Shown piece by piece: positions 43,538 through 55,100 of a DNA stretch of 64,000 nt (positions within the stretch are counted from its first letter, which is position 1; every line of letters begins with the position of its first letter). The position numbers and the translations under genes were made by a program. Below the pieces are notes generated by a model. That model worked only from the letters and a program-made list of their open reading frames with translations. It was not told the origin of the DNA and did not search any database. Location of the stretch: assembly GCF_921293095.1 (NCBI RefSeq), contig NC_060252.1, positions 992,001-1,056,000 on the forward strand, given 5' to 3'. The DNA comes from Ischnura elegans. Taxonomy: Eukaryota > Arthropoda > Insecta > Odonata > Coenagrionidae.

Positions 43538-45593
43538 CCCTTTAACAGCAGAGTTTTTTTTCGGAGTTTTATTTTGTTTTTCGGTTAAAAACTGCTTAAT
43601 TACTGCCCAAGCATTCACATAAACACTTTGTTTTAAAATTCTGTTGAGTCGTTCTTGCTAGAGGGGGTGTGCCCATATGGGCACGCTAGCCGTTCCGGCC
43701 ACCGGTCTGCATTCTGCCGAAAAATCTCTCGAACCATCATAGTTCTCATTTTTATTGCGCAATACGCCATATATTGTTGCATATACCTATAATACCTCTT
43801 TTATTTGGCAATTTGAAGTAATTTCAAATCATTATAATATATTTTTTCGGTTTAAAGATTTTTTTTTTGGCTGTCCAAAGAACTTAACAGTAAAAAACTC
43901 AGATTTGAAAACAGTTATTGAATAAAAAAACACGTTATCAATGAGTTTATTAACAAAATTATTCCTATATTGCTGGTAGAGTCTTTGAATGCTATAAATT
44001 GGATTTTCAATAGCCAAGTATGATAAAATTTCATTGACGGCGAAGACCTCTGCACTTAGCATATTCTGAGCGCGCGCAGGAAGAATATTCTTCATAAGAA
44101 CATCGGCGTTGATGAAACGGGACAAATTGGTTATCGCTGCCACCATACCTTATGTCATCAGACTTTCTATGATTGGTTGCACTTGATCGGGAATGTTAAA
44201 TACGACCGCCAGGTCTGGGAAAGGTACATCTTCGTTACAAAAATGCTCTTGCAATTACTTGTGCAATCTCTCGCCTAAAGGCTTACTGCGGTATATTTGA
44301 ACCATTACTTTCCGTACAGATCCAGGCATTTACAATGACAGCATCAAGGAGATAGCTTCATGTGGACCATCACCATTTTTTCCTCTGATAACATTCCTGT
44401 ACCTGTTGATATTTTGATCCGTGAGATCAGTTCCGCCCATCTAAATATTGTAGCTAGAGACCACTGCCGGCTGCCTAACTTGTACCATTTTTGAGGTAAC
44501 GCTTGGGAATCTCGTCATCTTTGTGAGCAGGTGTACACATTGGCAAGGTGACGTGACTGTCACTACCAAATAGTCATTCTAGGTACCTAACAACAACAAT
44601 ATTCCCTTTTTTCTTCCGTGCGAAAGCATGGGAGCAGCGGGGCGGTTCAATGGTTGCTTGTTAACTTTCGTCTTGATTGTCTCCTTGCGACTTACAACCA
44701 GGGATTGGACTTAATTGGAAAAGTTGATAACGAGTTCAATGTGGCCGATGTGATCAAGGTTCAATCTCCTTTTTATTGTTTCAAAGTTTTATACGCGATA
44801 CAAAGCGCGTCACCATGAGCTTCATCATTTTATTTATCAAGCATCCTTTCCCCTTCCACCATGCCCTAGATTTTAGGGTATGTATACGAGTGGTAGAAAA
44901 TAGCCCTATCATTCTTCATACTAGGTAGTTGAGCAAAGTATAACGCAAGCACCATGAATAAAAGTGTTGAATAGTATAAAATGAATTTTTTGTGCTAAAA
45001 ATTAATGGAAATATTACAAAAAAATACAGCAAAAAATACTGAAGTCGTTAAAATCGAGGGACATAAGAAAAAATGAATTATTGACAAAAACTTAGCGTTT
45101 TACATCGAAATTATTTGATAACAGACCCAATAACGACGTTTGTAGCGAAGGACACCCCCCAAAAAAGACACCCCCGGCTACCGGCTAGCGTGCCCATATG
45201 GGATCACTCAAAAATATATTCAAATTCCTTGTCTCATACGAAAGATATCACAATTCTGGCAAAAGAAACCGAAGTTGACAACATTCATTATGAGGATAAG
45301 ATTAAATACTTAGCCGAGTATAAAAAATAAAAAGGAAAAAAATTGCATTTACTGAAGACACTTCGCTATATTTTCTCTTTTGCCTCCTCGAACAGAGTGA
45401 GTAAGAATATCTATCATTCCACAGTCAACTGCAGGTACAAATATTGGCCGTAAGCACACGAACCGAATAAATTAATACATTGTAATCATTCTTGGCGAAA
45501 ACAGCATGCTCTATAAAGTTTGGGTCGGAATTTATACGAAATTCTTTAGACCACTGCAGCTGTGCCCATATGGGCACGCTAGCCGTTCAAGGG
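43538..45593 (-). mobile_element. piggyBac-type element, decayed (2056 bp)
   Basis: Flanked by TTAA at 43534-43537 and 45594-45597. Ends CCCTTTAACAGC and, on the other strand, CCCTTGAACGGC form a terminal inverted repeat starting CCC, as in piggyBac. Subterminal 16-bp palindromes GTGCCCATATGGGCAC, each followed by GCTAGCCGTTC, lie at 43669-43684 and 45562-45577; a partial one is at 45190-45203. Transposase remnants lie on the minus strand. It interrupts copy 2 of the unclassified element, which is uninterrupted in copy 1. Confidence 0.88.
44150..44480 (-). pseudogene. piggyBac transposase fragment, broken
   Basis: On the minus strand, after a stop, the frame reads MGGTDLTDQNINRYRNVIRG (coded at about 44440-44380), the region with the last catalytic aspartates of piggyBac transposases (MGGVDxxDQ). 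It is followed in shifted frames by DAVIVNAWICTE-like sequence. The preceding catalytic region and the N-terminus are not recognisable; several stops interrupt. The 104-codon open frame further on (44146-43832) may be a scrambled C-terminal part, but I cannot assign it. Confidence 0.75.
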
Positions 45594-46398
45594 TTAAGCT
45601 CAAGTTTTGCCTCCTCATCTCCGTGTATTCTGAAACAACTCTCTAGATATGCATTCAAATTCCTTTTTCGAGAATCCATGGTTTTCTCATTTTTCTCCAG
45701 CATTTTTTTGTGCAGTTTACGCCGCGTAAATGCCCATGACATTGCGAGATGCCCATGCGAGATCACTGTAAATCACAATAACTGTAGCCAAAATAGTACT
45801 TCGCAATTAGTGATGGGTATGTGTTCACATCGACAGAAAAGTTGAAACTGAAGGGGACCAAAATGTTACGACCGGAATTTGGATGGGCTTTAAAAGAGGA
45901 GTAATATTTACCCATGGAAATTTGGGTATTCCCCTGGATAACCTGTTGGGGTAGGGTTGGAATCCGTAAAGAAAATGTGAAATGTTTGGATTTTGAGCGA
46001 AAATGCATACTAGCGGCATGCGGCTAGTGGCGGACCTGCAATAAAATCCGTCCAAAAGGAAGCGGGTGAAGGGTAAAGACCTCATCTATTAACACGTGCA
46101 GCTTCACTTGCAAGCCAGACAGTCCCTAGAAAAGCAATAAACTCAAGTTGGGTGGAGCGTCATGTGGCAAAATAGCAAAATGACAAAAGATGGCAAAATG
46201 TCCCGACTAAAGACCCCTTCCCACTTCCCTGAGGTCCCACACGTGTTCGGGTAACGGGTCTCTTGCCCCTCCGGATTGAAAGAAAGAGAAGGCGGTTGTG
46301 GGTTTCCCTGGTAGCAGTGCATGTAGCCTGTCGTATTTACTTCAAAATATGTATTACCAAATGCTATTGAAGTCGTTCTGAGAAGCGATCGACGAAAA

Positions 46399-47184
46399 TA
46401 TTTTATCTCCTCTCCCAGCGTCCCAACTTAACCTAATTCAAATTGTTCCGAAATTATTCTACTCGTCCACACACAGGTAAAGTTTGGAGGATTACAAAGT
46501 ATAAAATAGGTTTTAAAAATTCTCAAATTCTTATTTTTGTGATTCTGACCCATGAAGCATTGGGAGACGCAATTTACCATGTGCCTACTCTGCGCTGATG
46601 CTAGCGTGTCGAAGCTCACGTCTACTGCGGCTAGGAACATAAATCGCTGTTATTCGCTGACTCGCACAGATTTGCAGCTGATTTCTTTACTAATATAATT
46701 ATAATACTGTATTTTATTGTCACAGTTAGGCACGTATAATTGAAAATTAGACGCGCCGGAAGGAAAATGAGCCACAAAACATCCTTATAAAATACAATCA
46801 ATAAAACCACCTAAAAATCACACTCAAGTAATTAGTTCAGGCTTATATTCGTCGGAGTGTGCGGTATTCATAATTAAAATAACTTTATTTCAGTCCATAA
46901 AAATTCCATAGAATCACCTAATACGGTTAAAAGGTGAAATGAATATGACGAATGCGGGTTTTTAGTTGATTATCACGTCCCTTTCATGCTCTTAGGATAC
47001 ATCTGCCACAAGTACAGGTCAGTGGGTCTAGAACAAATAGTCATTATATAAAGCATGCGGCCAGTTGACCATTTGAAATTGTTCTAAAAAAATTAAGTTT
47101 ATCACCCATTTGATTAAAATGAAAAATTTCAAAATCAAAATCACTAAAATATTTAAAATTAAAGACATTTTCAACGAACTAATA
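46399..47184. other. No gene recognised
   Basis: AT-rich spacer. 47020-47184 may include the decayed 3' end of the Penelope-like fragment that follows on the minus strand. Confidence 0.5.
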
Positions 47185-47305
47185 ACTACCTCCTCCGCCC
47201 ACATAAAAGTTTCTGTGCTCTTTGCTTTCGTATTTAAATTTTCTTCCCGTTAGACCAATATACACCACACTACCATCATTGCAAAAAATACTTTGTACTC
47301 GCAAT
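47185..47305 (-). pseudogene. Penelope-like element GIY-YIG fragment
   Basis: On the minus strand the frame reads CNDGSVVYIGLTGRKFKYES, then KEHRNFYV. This is the GIY-YIG core (VYIGLTGRKF...R..EH) with the preceding CND of the Cys-rich linker found in Penelope-like element proteins. Stops follow soon after. The upstream RT domain is not visible. A second PLE remnant at 18620-19765 has the equivalent segment FIGRTGRSF. Confidence 0.68.
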
Positions 47306-47984
47306 TTTTATCCTCATCCACATTCTGTGATTATAATAAATTTTTTTGGACAAAAACCAAGTAAATTTAATACGATATCCTAACGCCACGTCGATGGGAA
47401 AGCCATTTAGATGCTCGTAGTAATTTACGGTTTTCAAATGAAACCTCAAGAGCCACACAATCAGTCACTCCGCCTCCTAGACGACGAATATCTTTTCGAT
47501 AGAAGGGTGGAATTTACATTCCCGCCTGGGCCCATGTACATCCGAAATTACCTCCCCAAGATTCCTCGGAAATTTTTGGACCAGCACAGTTCCCACTCCC
47601 CATGCGACGCAGTTCTTAATCATAATAATATACTTACTCTACGCCAGGATGTACGGTATAAGCACTAAAACTTTCAATAAGATAGCGCAAGAATTATGCG
47701 ACCAATACGCCACGATAATGCAAACACGACCAGTTGAAGGGGAGGGAAACGTCTTCTAAACAAAATCCGGCTTGCTGATTAACACCACTCGAGGAAGTGG
47801 ACCAGTTCTCGCTGTCAAAGGATATTTCATTTCTGAGGACGAATGTTCGCCCACGTGCTTAAGACACGAATGCACTCGCAGCTAATCTGGCGCCTATGAG
47901 CGCTCTGACAGCGCACTCTTTGGCCGGGCTCCAATATCTCTCCCGCAAGAAATGAGAAGACGGTGAACGCACGTGATCAGCAAT
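47306..47984. other. No gene recognised
   Basis: Spacer left of the intact piggyBac. The 85-codon plus frame at 47411-47668 has no recognisable domain. Confidence 0.5.
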
Positions 47985-48008
47985 TTAACCCTCCCTACCT
48001 ACCTACCT

Positions 48009-48026
48009 GGGGTCTTTTTTGACCCC
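48009..48026. promoter_or_regulatory. Subterminal palindrome, left outer
   Basis: GGGGTCTTTTTTGACCCC directly after the ACCTACCTACCT run at the left end of the piggyBac element. Mirrored at the right end (51643-51660). Position suggests a transposase-binding or structural site; inference. Confidence 0.7.
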
Positions 48027-48179
48027 AGCTCATAGAAAAATGTGAATAACTTTTTAACTTTTACAGTTTAATTCATATTATTTTAGGAATGCTCCTATAA
48101 AACAAGTTTACATCAATTCCATTTTTCATTTTCAAAGCATTTGCATCAAGAATCCTTAAAAAAAAATAATTTCTGGCTT

Positions 48180-48197
48180 GGGGTCAATTCTGACCCC
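48180..48197. promoter_or_regulatory. Subterminal palindrome, left inner
   Basis: GGGGTCAATTCTGACCCC followed by AGGTAGGG. Same six-base arms as the outer palindromes, with a different 6-nt loop, showing that the arms rather than the loop are conserved. Confidence 0.65.
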
Positions 48198-48671
48198 AGG
48201 TAGGGCATGTGGAACTAAAATCTCCCCGATCGTGATTCAACACCTGGAGGTGAATTATCATCGTCTTTCATAAATAATTGAACAAATGTTTGCTTTTTTG
48301 ATGACTCTGTCATGTAAGGAATAAATATTAGCATTTTAATCATAAAATGAGTAACATATTGAATGTTAAAATTATTAGAAGGGAAGAACATCGTAGAGGA
48401 TCGCCATGGATTTTTTGGATGTATTTCCTTCGCATGTGATACCGAATTTGATATAATGGTAATATACACCGTCGTATTGAAAAAGCTTTATTACCACTTA
48501 GGGAAATGAATAGAGGATTAGCTAACCAAAAGCAAAATCTATTCCATACCAGCAGTGTCAAATGATTGAACTTGGAGACTAACTCATAAGCAGTCAATCA
48601 TGTTCACCTCACCCCATCTCATAAAAACAGCTGAATAATACCAAGTGATTGCTAGCAAACTACGTTTTCAG

Positions 48672-49080
48672 CTTGCTCTGCAGCTTCCAACCCAAATATT
48701 ATCAGCGCAGAGCTAATTCTTCGCCATCAGGGTGTTTTCTTTGTAATCAGCAAGGCCTAGTCAATGTTTTCTCCGGGCGTCGTAATATTCGTCCACTGAA
48801 ATAAGCTCAGCTGATACAGAGAGATAACTTGTGGTCGCTCCTCTGATGATTGTAGAAGCCCTCATTGCTCTGCAACTTTGAATCTAACTGTTATCTTCGC
48901 AGAGCTGATTCTTCATCAACAGTGTGCTTTCTTTGTAACCAGCAATCTCTCTCAATTGTTCTCTCCACTCGTATCTTGACTTACTTACAATTAGTAGTAG
49001 TATTCGGCCTCTGATATGAGCTCGGCATATACAGTGAGAATCGTCACTTGTGGTCACGCCTCCGTTGACTGCAGAAGTCA
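48672..49080 (+). repeat. Two-unit tandem repeat upstream of transposase
   Basis: TTGCTCTGCAGCTTCC at 48673 recurs as TTGCTCTGCAACTTTG at 48865; GCGCAGAGCTAATTCTTCGC recurs as TCGCAGAGCTGATTCTTCAT; AGCTCAGCTGATACAG at 48804 recurs as AGCTCGGCATATACAG at 49019. The period is about 192-215 bp because of indels. It lies inside the piggyBac element, 470-880 bp before the ORF, and may belong to its promoter region. Confidence 0.7.
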
Positions 49081-49547
49081 TAGCTAACCTTTGTATCCGG
49101 CTCAAGAGTATCTCCCACATTCGAATTATTAGCGGACCGGTAAGTGTTTCTTTGTAAACCATAGTACTACCTACCAACTACTTCAGTACTAATTTTATTT
49201 CCTTTACGGGAAATTGTTCTGATTCATATATTTACTAGGTTATATGAAGTTTTTGAAGCCTCTCGTAGTTCCACTTTCCTTTTTTTTCAGCTCCCGTGAG
49301 GAAATAATCACAATATTTTTGTGAGGGTTTTGAAGAAATCGATGTGTTTTAAATATTGCATCTAGTGGATTTAAGAGCAAAGCAAAAAAAATCACTTTGT
49401 CAACGGCATATGCATTTGTTGAATGGTTAGTGTTGTTTTATTTGCCAAGTGCGATGTAATTGCAACTCCTACTTATTAGGGTGTATTATTATGCATATCT
49501 CCTCTTGTCCAATGTAGGATTAGGTTATACAGGAATAATTCCTAATT

Positions 49548-51299
49548 ATGGCAGCCTATAGAGTCAAATTTGCTCCTGGATACAGCGAGAACGAAGCTCT
49601 TACCGATTTATTTGGCTCAGATGAAGAAGACATTCCAAATGAGAGTGATGGAAGTGAAGCAGAGGAAGACAACATGGAGGTGGAAATAGAAGACCAAGAG
49701 GAGGATGAGGAAATACAAGATGAATATGTCAAAGACGATTCACGGTTCATGGTGAGTAAAGATGAAAAAATAAAATGGGATACTGTGGAGCCAAAGACGC
49801 CTGGAAAAATACTCTCCAGGAATATTATCAGGCAGGACGCAGGTTTCCCAGGACATATTCAGTGTGTGGAAAAATCTGAATTTTTTCGATGCTTTATAAC
49901 TGATTTAATGGTTAAAAATATTTGTCAATACACTAATCAACGGGCAAACCAAATCAAGGATAGGAAAAGCTTACGCAAATGGAAGAACCTCGATTCCATT
50001 GAGTTTTTAGCTTTTCTTGGCCTGTGTATCACATACGGTGTTCAGAAAGGGCGAGGAAAACCTTTGAACGAATTTTGGTCAGATGAATTTGGATTTCCAA
50101 TTTTTAAAGCAACTATGTCAAGAAGTCGCTTTGAAAATATTCTAAGCTGTTTAAGATTTGATAATAAAGAAACTCGGGAAGCACGCAAAAGGGAAACAAA
50201 AAACAAGGCAGAAGCTGTGTCAGAAATGATGAACTTATTTTCTAGTGCATGTAAAAGTTCATTCATTCCGGGTCCGAATATCACTGTTGATGAACATTTA
50301 TGTACTTTTAGAGGAAGGTGTGCTTTTAAAGTATATATTCCCTCGAAACCAGGAAAATACGGCATTAAAATTTGGATGGCTGTGGATTGCGAAAATATGT
50401 ACATTGTAAATTTGCAAATCTACGCAGGTAAACATGGAGATATGCGTGAAATACAGCAAGGGAAGCGGGTAGTAATGGATCTGGTGAGTCACTTGAGTGG
50501 GTCTGGTGGAAACATCACCACAGATAATTTTTTTACAAGTTTTGATCTTGGCCAAGATTTATTAAAATTATCCCTAACACTCGTGGGTACAATGCGAAAA
50601 AATCGCAGGGAATTGCCACCAATAATGCTCCCATCAAAAAACAGGGAGATTAATTCCTCAAATTCTGCATTTTCCCATAACACACTTTTGACTTCTTATG
50701 TCCCCAGCAAAGGAAAATCAGTGGTATTATTGTCTACTCAACATAAGGCATTTGAAATATGTTCCTCTGAAAAGAAAAAACCAGAAGTAATTCTCTATTA
50801 CAACTCAACAAAATTTGGTGTGGATACTGTGGATCAAATGGCTCGACAGTATTCTGTAAAAAGAGGGACTAGACGATGGCCATTGACTATCTTCTTTGAT
50901 ATCGTGGACCTTGCAGGTATAAATGCATATCAAATGTATTTGAGAAAATACCCCTCTTTCCGCGGAAAAAATTCTAGGCGGCGGTTCCTTTTAGAATTAG
51001 CAAAAGAATTGATAACGCCTGAAATTCATCGTCGAATAGGAAAAACCGGTTGCCAAACAAAAAGAATTCAGACTGCCATAAAAAATGCTGGGATTGGCAA
51101 CATTCTGCCAGAAAATGAAATCGAAATTATGTCCAAAAATAAGCGTGGTAGATGTTGCATATGCCCACGTAAGAGTGACAAAAAAACCAATACTCATTGT
51201 AATATTTGCAATAGATATGTGTGTAGTAATCATGTTCAAAAGAGAAGCATCTGTATGCAATGTGACAGTAATGGTAGTGGAGATGAAGATTCAGATTAA
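49548..51299 (+). CDS. piggyBac transposase (583 aa)
   Basis: Cut-and-paste transposase acting at TTAA sites in the nucleus. A long uninterrupted frame of normal family length. The N-terminus is acidic (DLFGSDEED, then runs of E/D to about residue 60). The catalytic core has D248 in TVDEHL, D326 in ITTDNFF, and D426/D429 in VDTVDQM, matching the three-aspartate triad plus the extra aspartate of piggyBac family enzymes. WPLTIFFDIVDLAGINAYQMY follows. The C-terminus is a Cys/His-rich zinc-binding domain (RCCICPRKSDKK...HCNICNRYVCSNH...CMQC), which binds the transposon ends in related enzymes. The ATG has a fair context (ATTATGG) and an upstream stop. It lies centrally between the TTAA-flanked ends of its own element. 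A domesticated host gene is possible but unlikely, given the intact ends. Confidence 0.95.
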   Translation: MAAYRVKFAPGYSENEALTDLFGSDEEDIPNESDGSEAEEDNMEVEIEDQEEDEEIQDEYVKDDSRFMVSKDEKIKWDTVEPKTPGKILSRNIIRQDAGFPGHIQCVEKSEFFRCFITDLMVKNICQYTNQRANQIKDRKSLRKWKNLDSIEFLAFLGLCITYGVQKGRGKPLNEFWSDEFGFPIFKATMSRSRFENILSCLRFDNKETREARKRETKNKAEAVSEMMNLFSSACKSSFIPGPNITVDEHLCTFRGRCAFKVYIPSKPGKYGIKIWMAVDCENMYIVNLQIYAGKHGDMREIQQGKRVVMDLVSHLSGSGGNITTDNFFTSFDLGQDLLKLSLTLVGTMRKNRRELPPIMLPSKNREINSSNSAFSHNTLLTSYVPSKGKSVVLLSTQHKAFEICSSEKKKPEVILYYNSTKFGVDTVDQMARQYSVKRGTRRWPLTIFFDIVDLAGINAYQMYLRKYPSFRGKNSRRRFLLELAKELITPEIHRRIGKTGCQTKRIQTAIKNAGIGNILPENEIEIMSKNKRGRCCICPRKSDKKTNTHCNICNRYVCSNHVQKRSICMQCDSNGSGDEDSD

Positions 51300-51575
51300 A
51301 ATTTGCCACAAATATTTTGAGTCATCAGAATTTGTTAAAATATTTTATTTTTATTACAATTTCTTTGTAAATTGTAATAACAAAGTTTTAAAATTACAGT
51401 GCAAATGTTAACTTTTAAAAATATGCATTCAGATAATCAAACTATGTACTTAAATATGTAGTTCTATTGTGTCCTCATTCAATTCTAAAAATTGTAATAT
51501 TTTTAATTTTTTGTAAATTATCCAATGTATATATTGGAGTGGGATTTTTCTGTTAATTGACCTGTTATGTGTTCA

Positions 51576-51581
51576 AATAAA
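51576..51581 (+). terminator. Polyadenylation signal of piggyBac transposase
   Basis: AATAAA about 277 bp after the stop codon and about 62 bp before the right subterminal palindrome. It is the best-placed signal for the transposase mRNA. Confidence 0.55.
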
Positions 51582-51642
51582 ATACTCATTAATATAAGTC
51601 ATTGGAGTATTATTTTTCATTAAAAAAAATAATATCCACGAT

Positions 51643-51660
51643 GGGGTCAAAAAAGACCCC
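51643..51660. promoter_or_regulatory. Subterminal palindrome, right
   Basis: GGGGTCAAAAAAGACCCC followed by AAGTAGGTAGG. Inverted counterpart of the left outer site; the left and right ends thus share a longer subterminal inverted repeat than the short outermost terminal repeat. Confidence 0.7.
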
Positions 51661-51954
51661 AAGTAGGTAGGACGTAATTTTTTTAGTAACAGGTGGCGAG
51701 GGTTAAAGCGAGGCGTCTCGAGGAGCGCCCAACTAACTTCACGGTCACCTACCCAAAGGGAGCCACTGCCCCACATTCACCCGACAAATGAAAACTTTTC
51801 CAAAACCCTCTTGTTTGACGGTTAATTATTTTCTCGATGAAATATGCAGGCTTCTCCCCATGCCAGGAGAGTTTCTCCTACGCCTTCCGAAGTGCCATAT
51901 CAAAACAGCGAGCATTTTGGAGAATATTTGACGATGCATTCAGCATTGGCGGCC

Positions 51955-52100
51955 TCGGATCCAACCAACTTATTTCCTAGCCTTTTCCGCAGAACGAGGG
52001 TTCGAGCCCCAAGAGGGAAACATTTTTATACTTTGGGTATAGGCATTCATTGGCAAGGCTCAAATATACTGTTTTCGGGTGCAGGTAGACATTGAAAATT
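51955..52100 (+). mobile_element. Possible diverged SINE
   Basis: Box B-like CGAGGGTTCGAGCCCC at about 52000, then a body with GGGTATAGGCATTCATTGG and CTGTTTTCGGGTG, the last shared with the SINE at 40077. Box A is unclear and the tail is AT-rich. Weak call; it could be a chance tRNA-like sequence. Confidence 0.35.
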
Positions 52101-55100
52101 AATTAAGGGAAAAAGTTTCAATTACGTCGATATAGAGATAAGAAAAGAAAATTTAGCACACAAAAAAATTGCTTTTTTTCGAAATATAACAAACAGAACA
52201 TTAGCAACCGGAGCACGTCAAACCAATAGTTTCATCCTCTATAATTGTACTCGCGAGGGATAGGTGCTAATAACGAGATGCAATTAAATATATTTTCAAA
52301 TCGTATTACATATTTGCTATTTGGTCGGTCTGAGAAGGACGCTAATTTGACAGTCACACCTTTATCATAAGGTAGATCCGCATAGATTCATACTTCTACA
52401 TTTTCCGTGGTAACGAAGGTCCAAAGACAATCAGTACTGCAACATTTAGTACAAGCATTTAAGAATAAACAGAGGCCTTAAAATTCTATTGCCAATCATT
52501 GATAAAATATGTCAATTTATTCTATTAAAAACAGTCATTGAAACAAAAAAATAACAAAAGTTTTAAGTCACTATTTGTTTCTATAAATTGCCAGACCAAT
52601 TTCGTGAAATGAGTTGATTGTAATAGCGTCTATTGCGGCACTATGAATAGGCAATTACAGTTTAGTGAACGCATTCACGTGTTATGCATATGTTCCTTTT
52701 TTAGATCATTCCAACCAAATTCCGCCAAGCCTTGGACAAAATTGACTCTTATGGTTAACAATATCAAGAAAATTTGGAAAAGCGTCTTAATTTCATTATA
52801 AAATGAAAAATACATAGATGAATAGATTACAATCAACTATTTTCCTAAAAGCTTTTAATAGATTTTCTTTTTTCTCTTATCTTAACCTTTTTTAATTAAT
52901 AATAAAAAATTCCTGTAGTATAGGTCATATATCATTAAATCATAAAAACAACAAATAGATATTTTTTGACCATTGACCAAAGTTATGAAGAAATCAGTAA
53001 GAAATAAAGAGCAAAACTTGTCCTCATCTTAATGCTATTATGAGATAAGACACAAAAATCCGTGAATGAATGATCATGCGAGTAAGTCAGGGTCACCGAC
53101 ATAAAAAAGTGAACTTGATGACGACGCCTATGATCTTCCCGTAGAGTAAATGATATTTTCAAGTCGATTGGAATACTCGACGAAGCCAAAGTCTCCAAAG
53201 CCGTCCCTGCAAAGGAGTATGTACAGCCAAGCGCGTTATTGGATTAGGAGGGAGTTTTTCCATTCACCCCTTCAATTCAAGAGCGAATGTAATGGAGGAG
53301 AAAGCGACCCGAACGAAGCTCGTTTCGGAACACAGTAAAGCCTTTAGCGGCGCCGAGTAAGATAGGGCGGCAAACCGTTTGCAAATTTCTATCTCGTTAC
53401 ACTTTCTAAGCATCCAATCCCTTCTAAAAACATATCCATTCCACACCAACCAACTTGGAACCCAAACTTTATTAACACGCGCTAAAGAATATGCCACTGT
53501 AGCAACATGTCGATCAACTCAAATGTGTCACATATTAGGCAATCACATAGTTACTATTGACAAGTTGGTAGCAATGTGTTGGTAATCCACCATGAAAATT
53601 TTTCGTACAATTTAAGTGAAAGCAATCCGTTCCATTTAAGTACATAAAATAATTTTGTTACAATAAAATACCTTTCATTCACCTTAGTTCTATTAAAATA
53701 AAAACGGAAAAGAGTAGTCATCTGTACCTATCGTTCTCTTTCATAGGTAATCGGAAGAGCTGAAAGTACTTACAGTGAGGACGAATCGTTTTCAACTATT
53801 TTTTCCCATACAGTCATTGGTCCGTCTTTGTGGGACTTGCTTTTTTGCCACTGGTAGATGTCCTTTGAATCCTCATCAGCCAATTAGTGACGAGTAAAAA
53901 AGGGAGGATAAAATTTTAATGCAAATTCCAATGCACGCTCTCCTTATTTATTAAAAACTGAACTCCATAATATCGGGTGTTCACAACCGAATTTCTACGA
54001 AAATATAGCAAATACTGGAAAATTTCTTTGAATACTCCCCCATGCAAGCAGAGAATTTTAATTCAAACATTAAATTAATGTCGTTAAACAAAGGAATGCA
54101 TGTTAAAATATTCATGATTAAAAAAGATAAGACTCTCAGCTCAACCTCTTCCTTTTCAGTGAAACATAACTTAGGAAGCAGTTGCAGAAAAATATTTATC
54201 CAAACAAAAACGGAGCAAAATATCGAAGATTGAAGAATTTCGTATGATGTTAGAAAAATGTCATTCTTTTACCTTTTCATCTTTACACTACCCCGCCTCA
54301 ATACGCATATTGCGGGAGGTGCTTGGAGACGAGCCATTAGCCAGTTAATGTAACAGCAAATCAAGTCGTAGTTAAGGTGATTAGACTGACTTCTAACTTT
54401 TGCTCAAGTGTTTCTTTTATTTTTCCACGGGAAAACGAATTCCAATAATATACCTTAGGGAAAGTGTTGAGGGAAATGAATGAGCATTTTCATATTACGA
54501 TGTACCAATTTCGTATGCGTAGATAAAAAAATCTTACTTTTAACAAACTAGTAGTAAGTGGAAATATAACTCAAAGTAGATCGATGCTAGGAGAAAATAG
54601 TTCACGTAGGGCTCGAGAAGGAGAGTTCTACTATCTAGTCGTGCTAGCTCACCAATGACCAGGTAACGATCAGAGTAATTACGATCTGAAATGGCCACGA
54701 GGGTGGCTTGGTTGCCTTGACTCCACATGCAGATGTTCACGAAAGCGATGGCGAATGGGGGGCGGTGGATGAGAAATCCTCGAAATGGTCACCGCTGAGG
54801 GCGATGAGATAGACAACGAATGAGCCCACGAGGCGGAAGGAGTGAGCAGGACTTGAAAAAACAGTAAAAATTGAAAAAATGTTGCGTTAAAGGCAATGGT
54901 AATCGGTGCTCAGCCATTTATACAGATTAAAGATAAATAAAAAAAGTCACGGGTTGTACTTTGAGTTGGTGAACTCAACGACCGAATGAAAAATACATGA
55001 AGAAGACTCGAAAAGGGGTGAAAGGAATCCAAGCGACAAAAACATAAACTTCTTGCAGAAGCAGCTAGACGAAGTGAAAAAATAACGGGACTAAATCACA

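Larger units (their letters stand above)
41365..46398 (-). mobile_element. Unclassified element, copy 2, with nested insertions
   Basis: The reverse complement aligns with 20858-23150 from CGATCGCTTCTCAGAACGAC (about 46398) to ACTTTTTCGCGATCC (about 41380). Two later insertions interrupt it: a piggyBac remnant at a TTAA site (43538-45593) and a TA-target MITE (42718-43444). Without them it is about 2.2 kb, close to copy 1. Upstream sequence on minus (46085-45760) has partly open frames in both copies (LVPFSF-FSVDVN-YP-LI), hinting at a second coding exon. No domain recognised, no convincing terminal repeats. Confidence 0.72.
47989..51702 (+). mobile_element. piggyBac transposon, structurally intact (3714 bp)
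   Basis: TTAA lies on both sides (47985-47988, 51703-51706). Ends CCCTCCCTACC and, on the other strand, CCCTCGCCACC form a short terminal inverted repeat starting CCC. Subterminal palindromes of the form GGGGTC-N6-GACCCC occur at 48009-48026, 48180-48197 and 51643-51660, each next to TAGGTAGG/CCTACC-type sequence. A single intact transposase ORF (49548-51299) and a polyadenylation signal just inside the right end complete it. Both DNA ends and the protein look undamaged, so recent or present activity is plausible. Confidence 0.93.

Noticed and set aside
47411..47668. 85-codon open frame on plus
   Set aside because: No domain; close to a minus-strand Penelope-like fragment, and composition is unremarkable.
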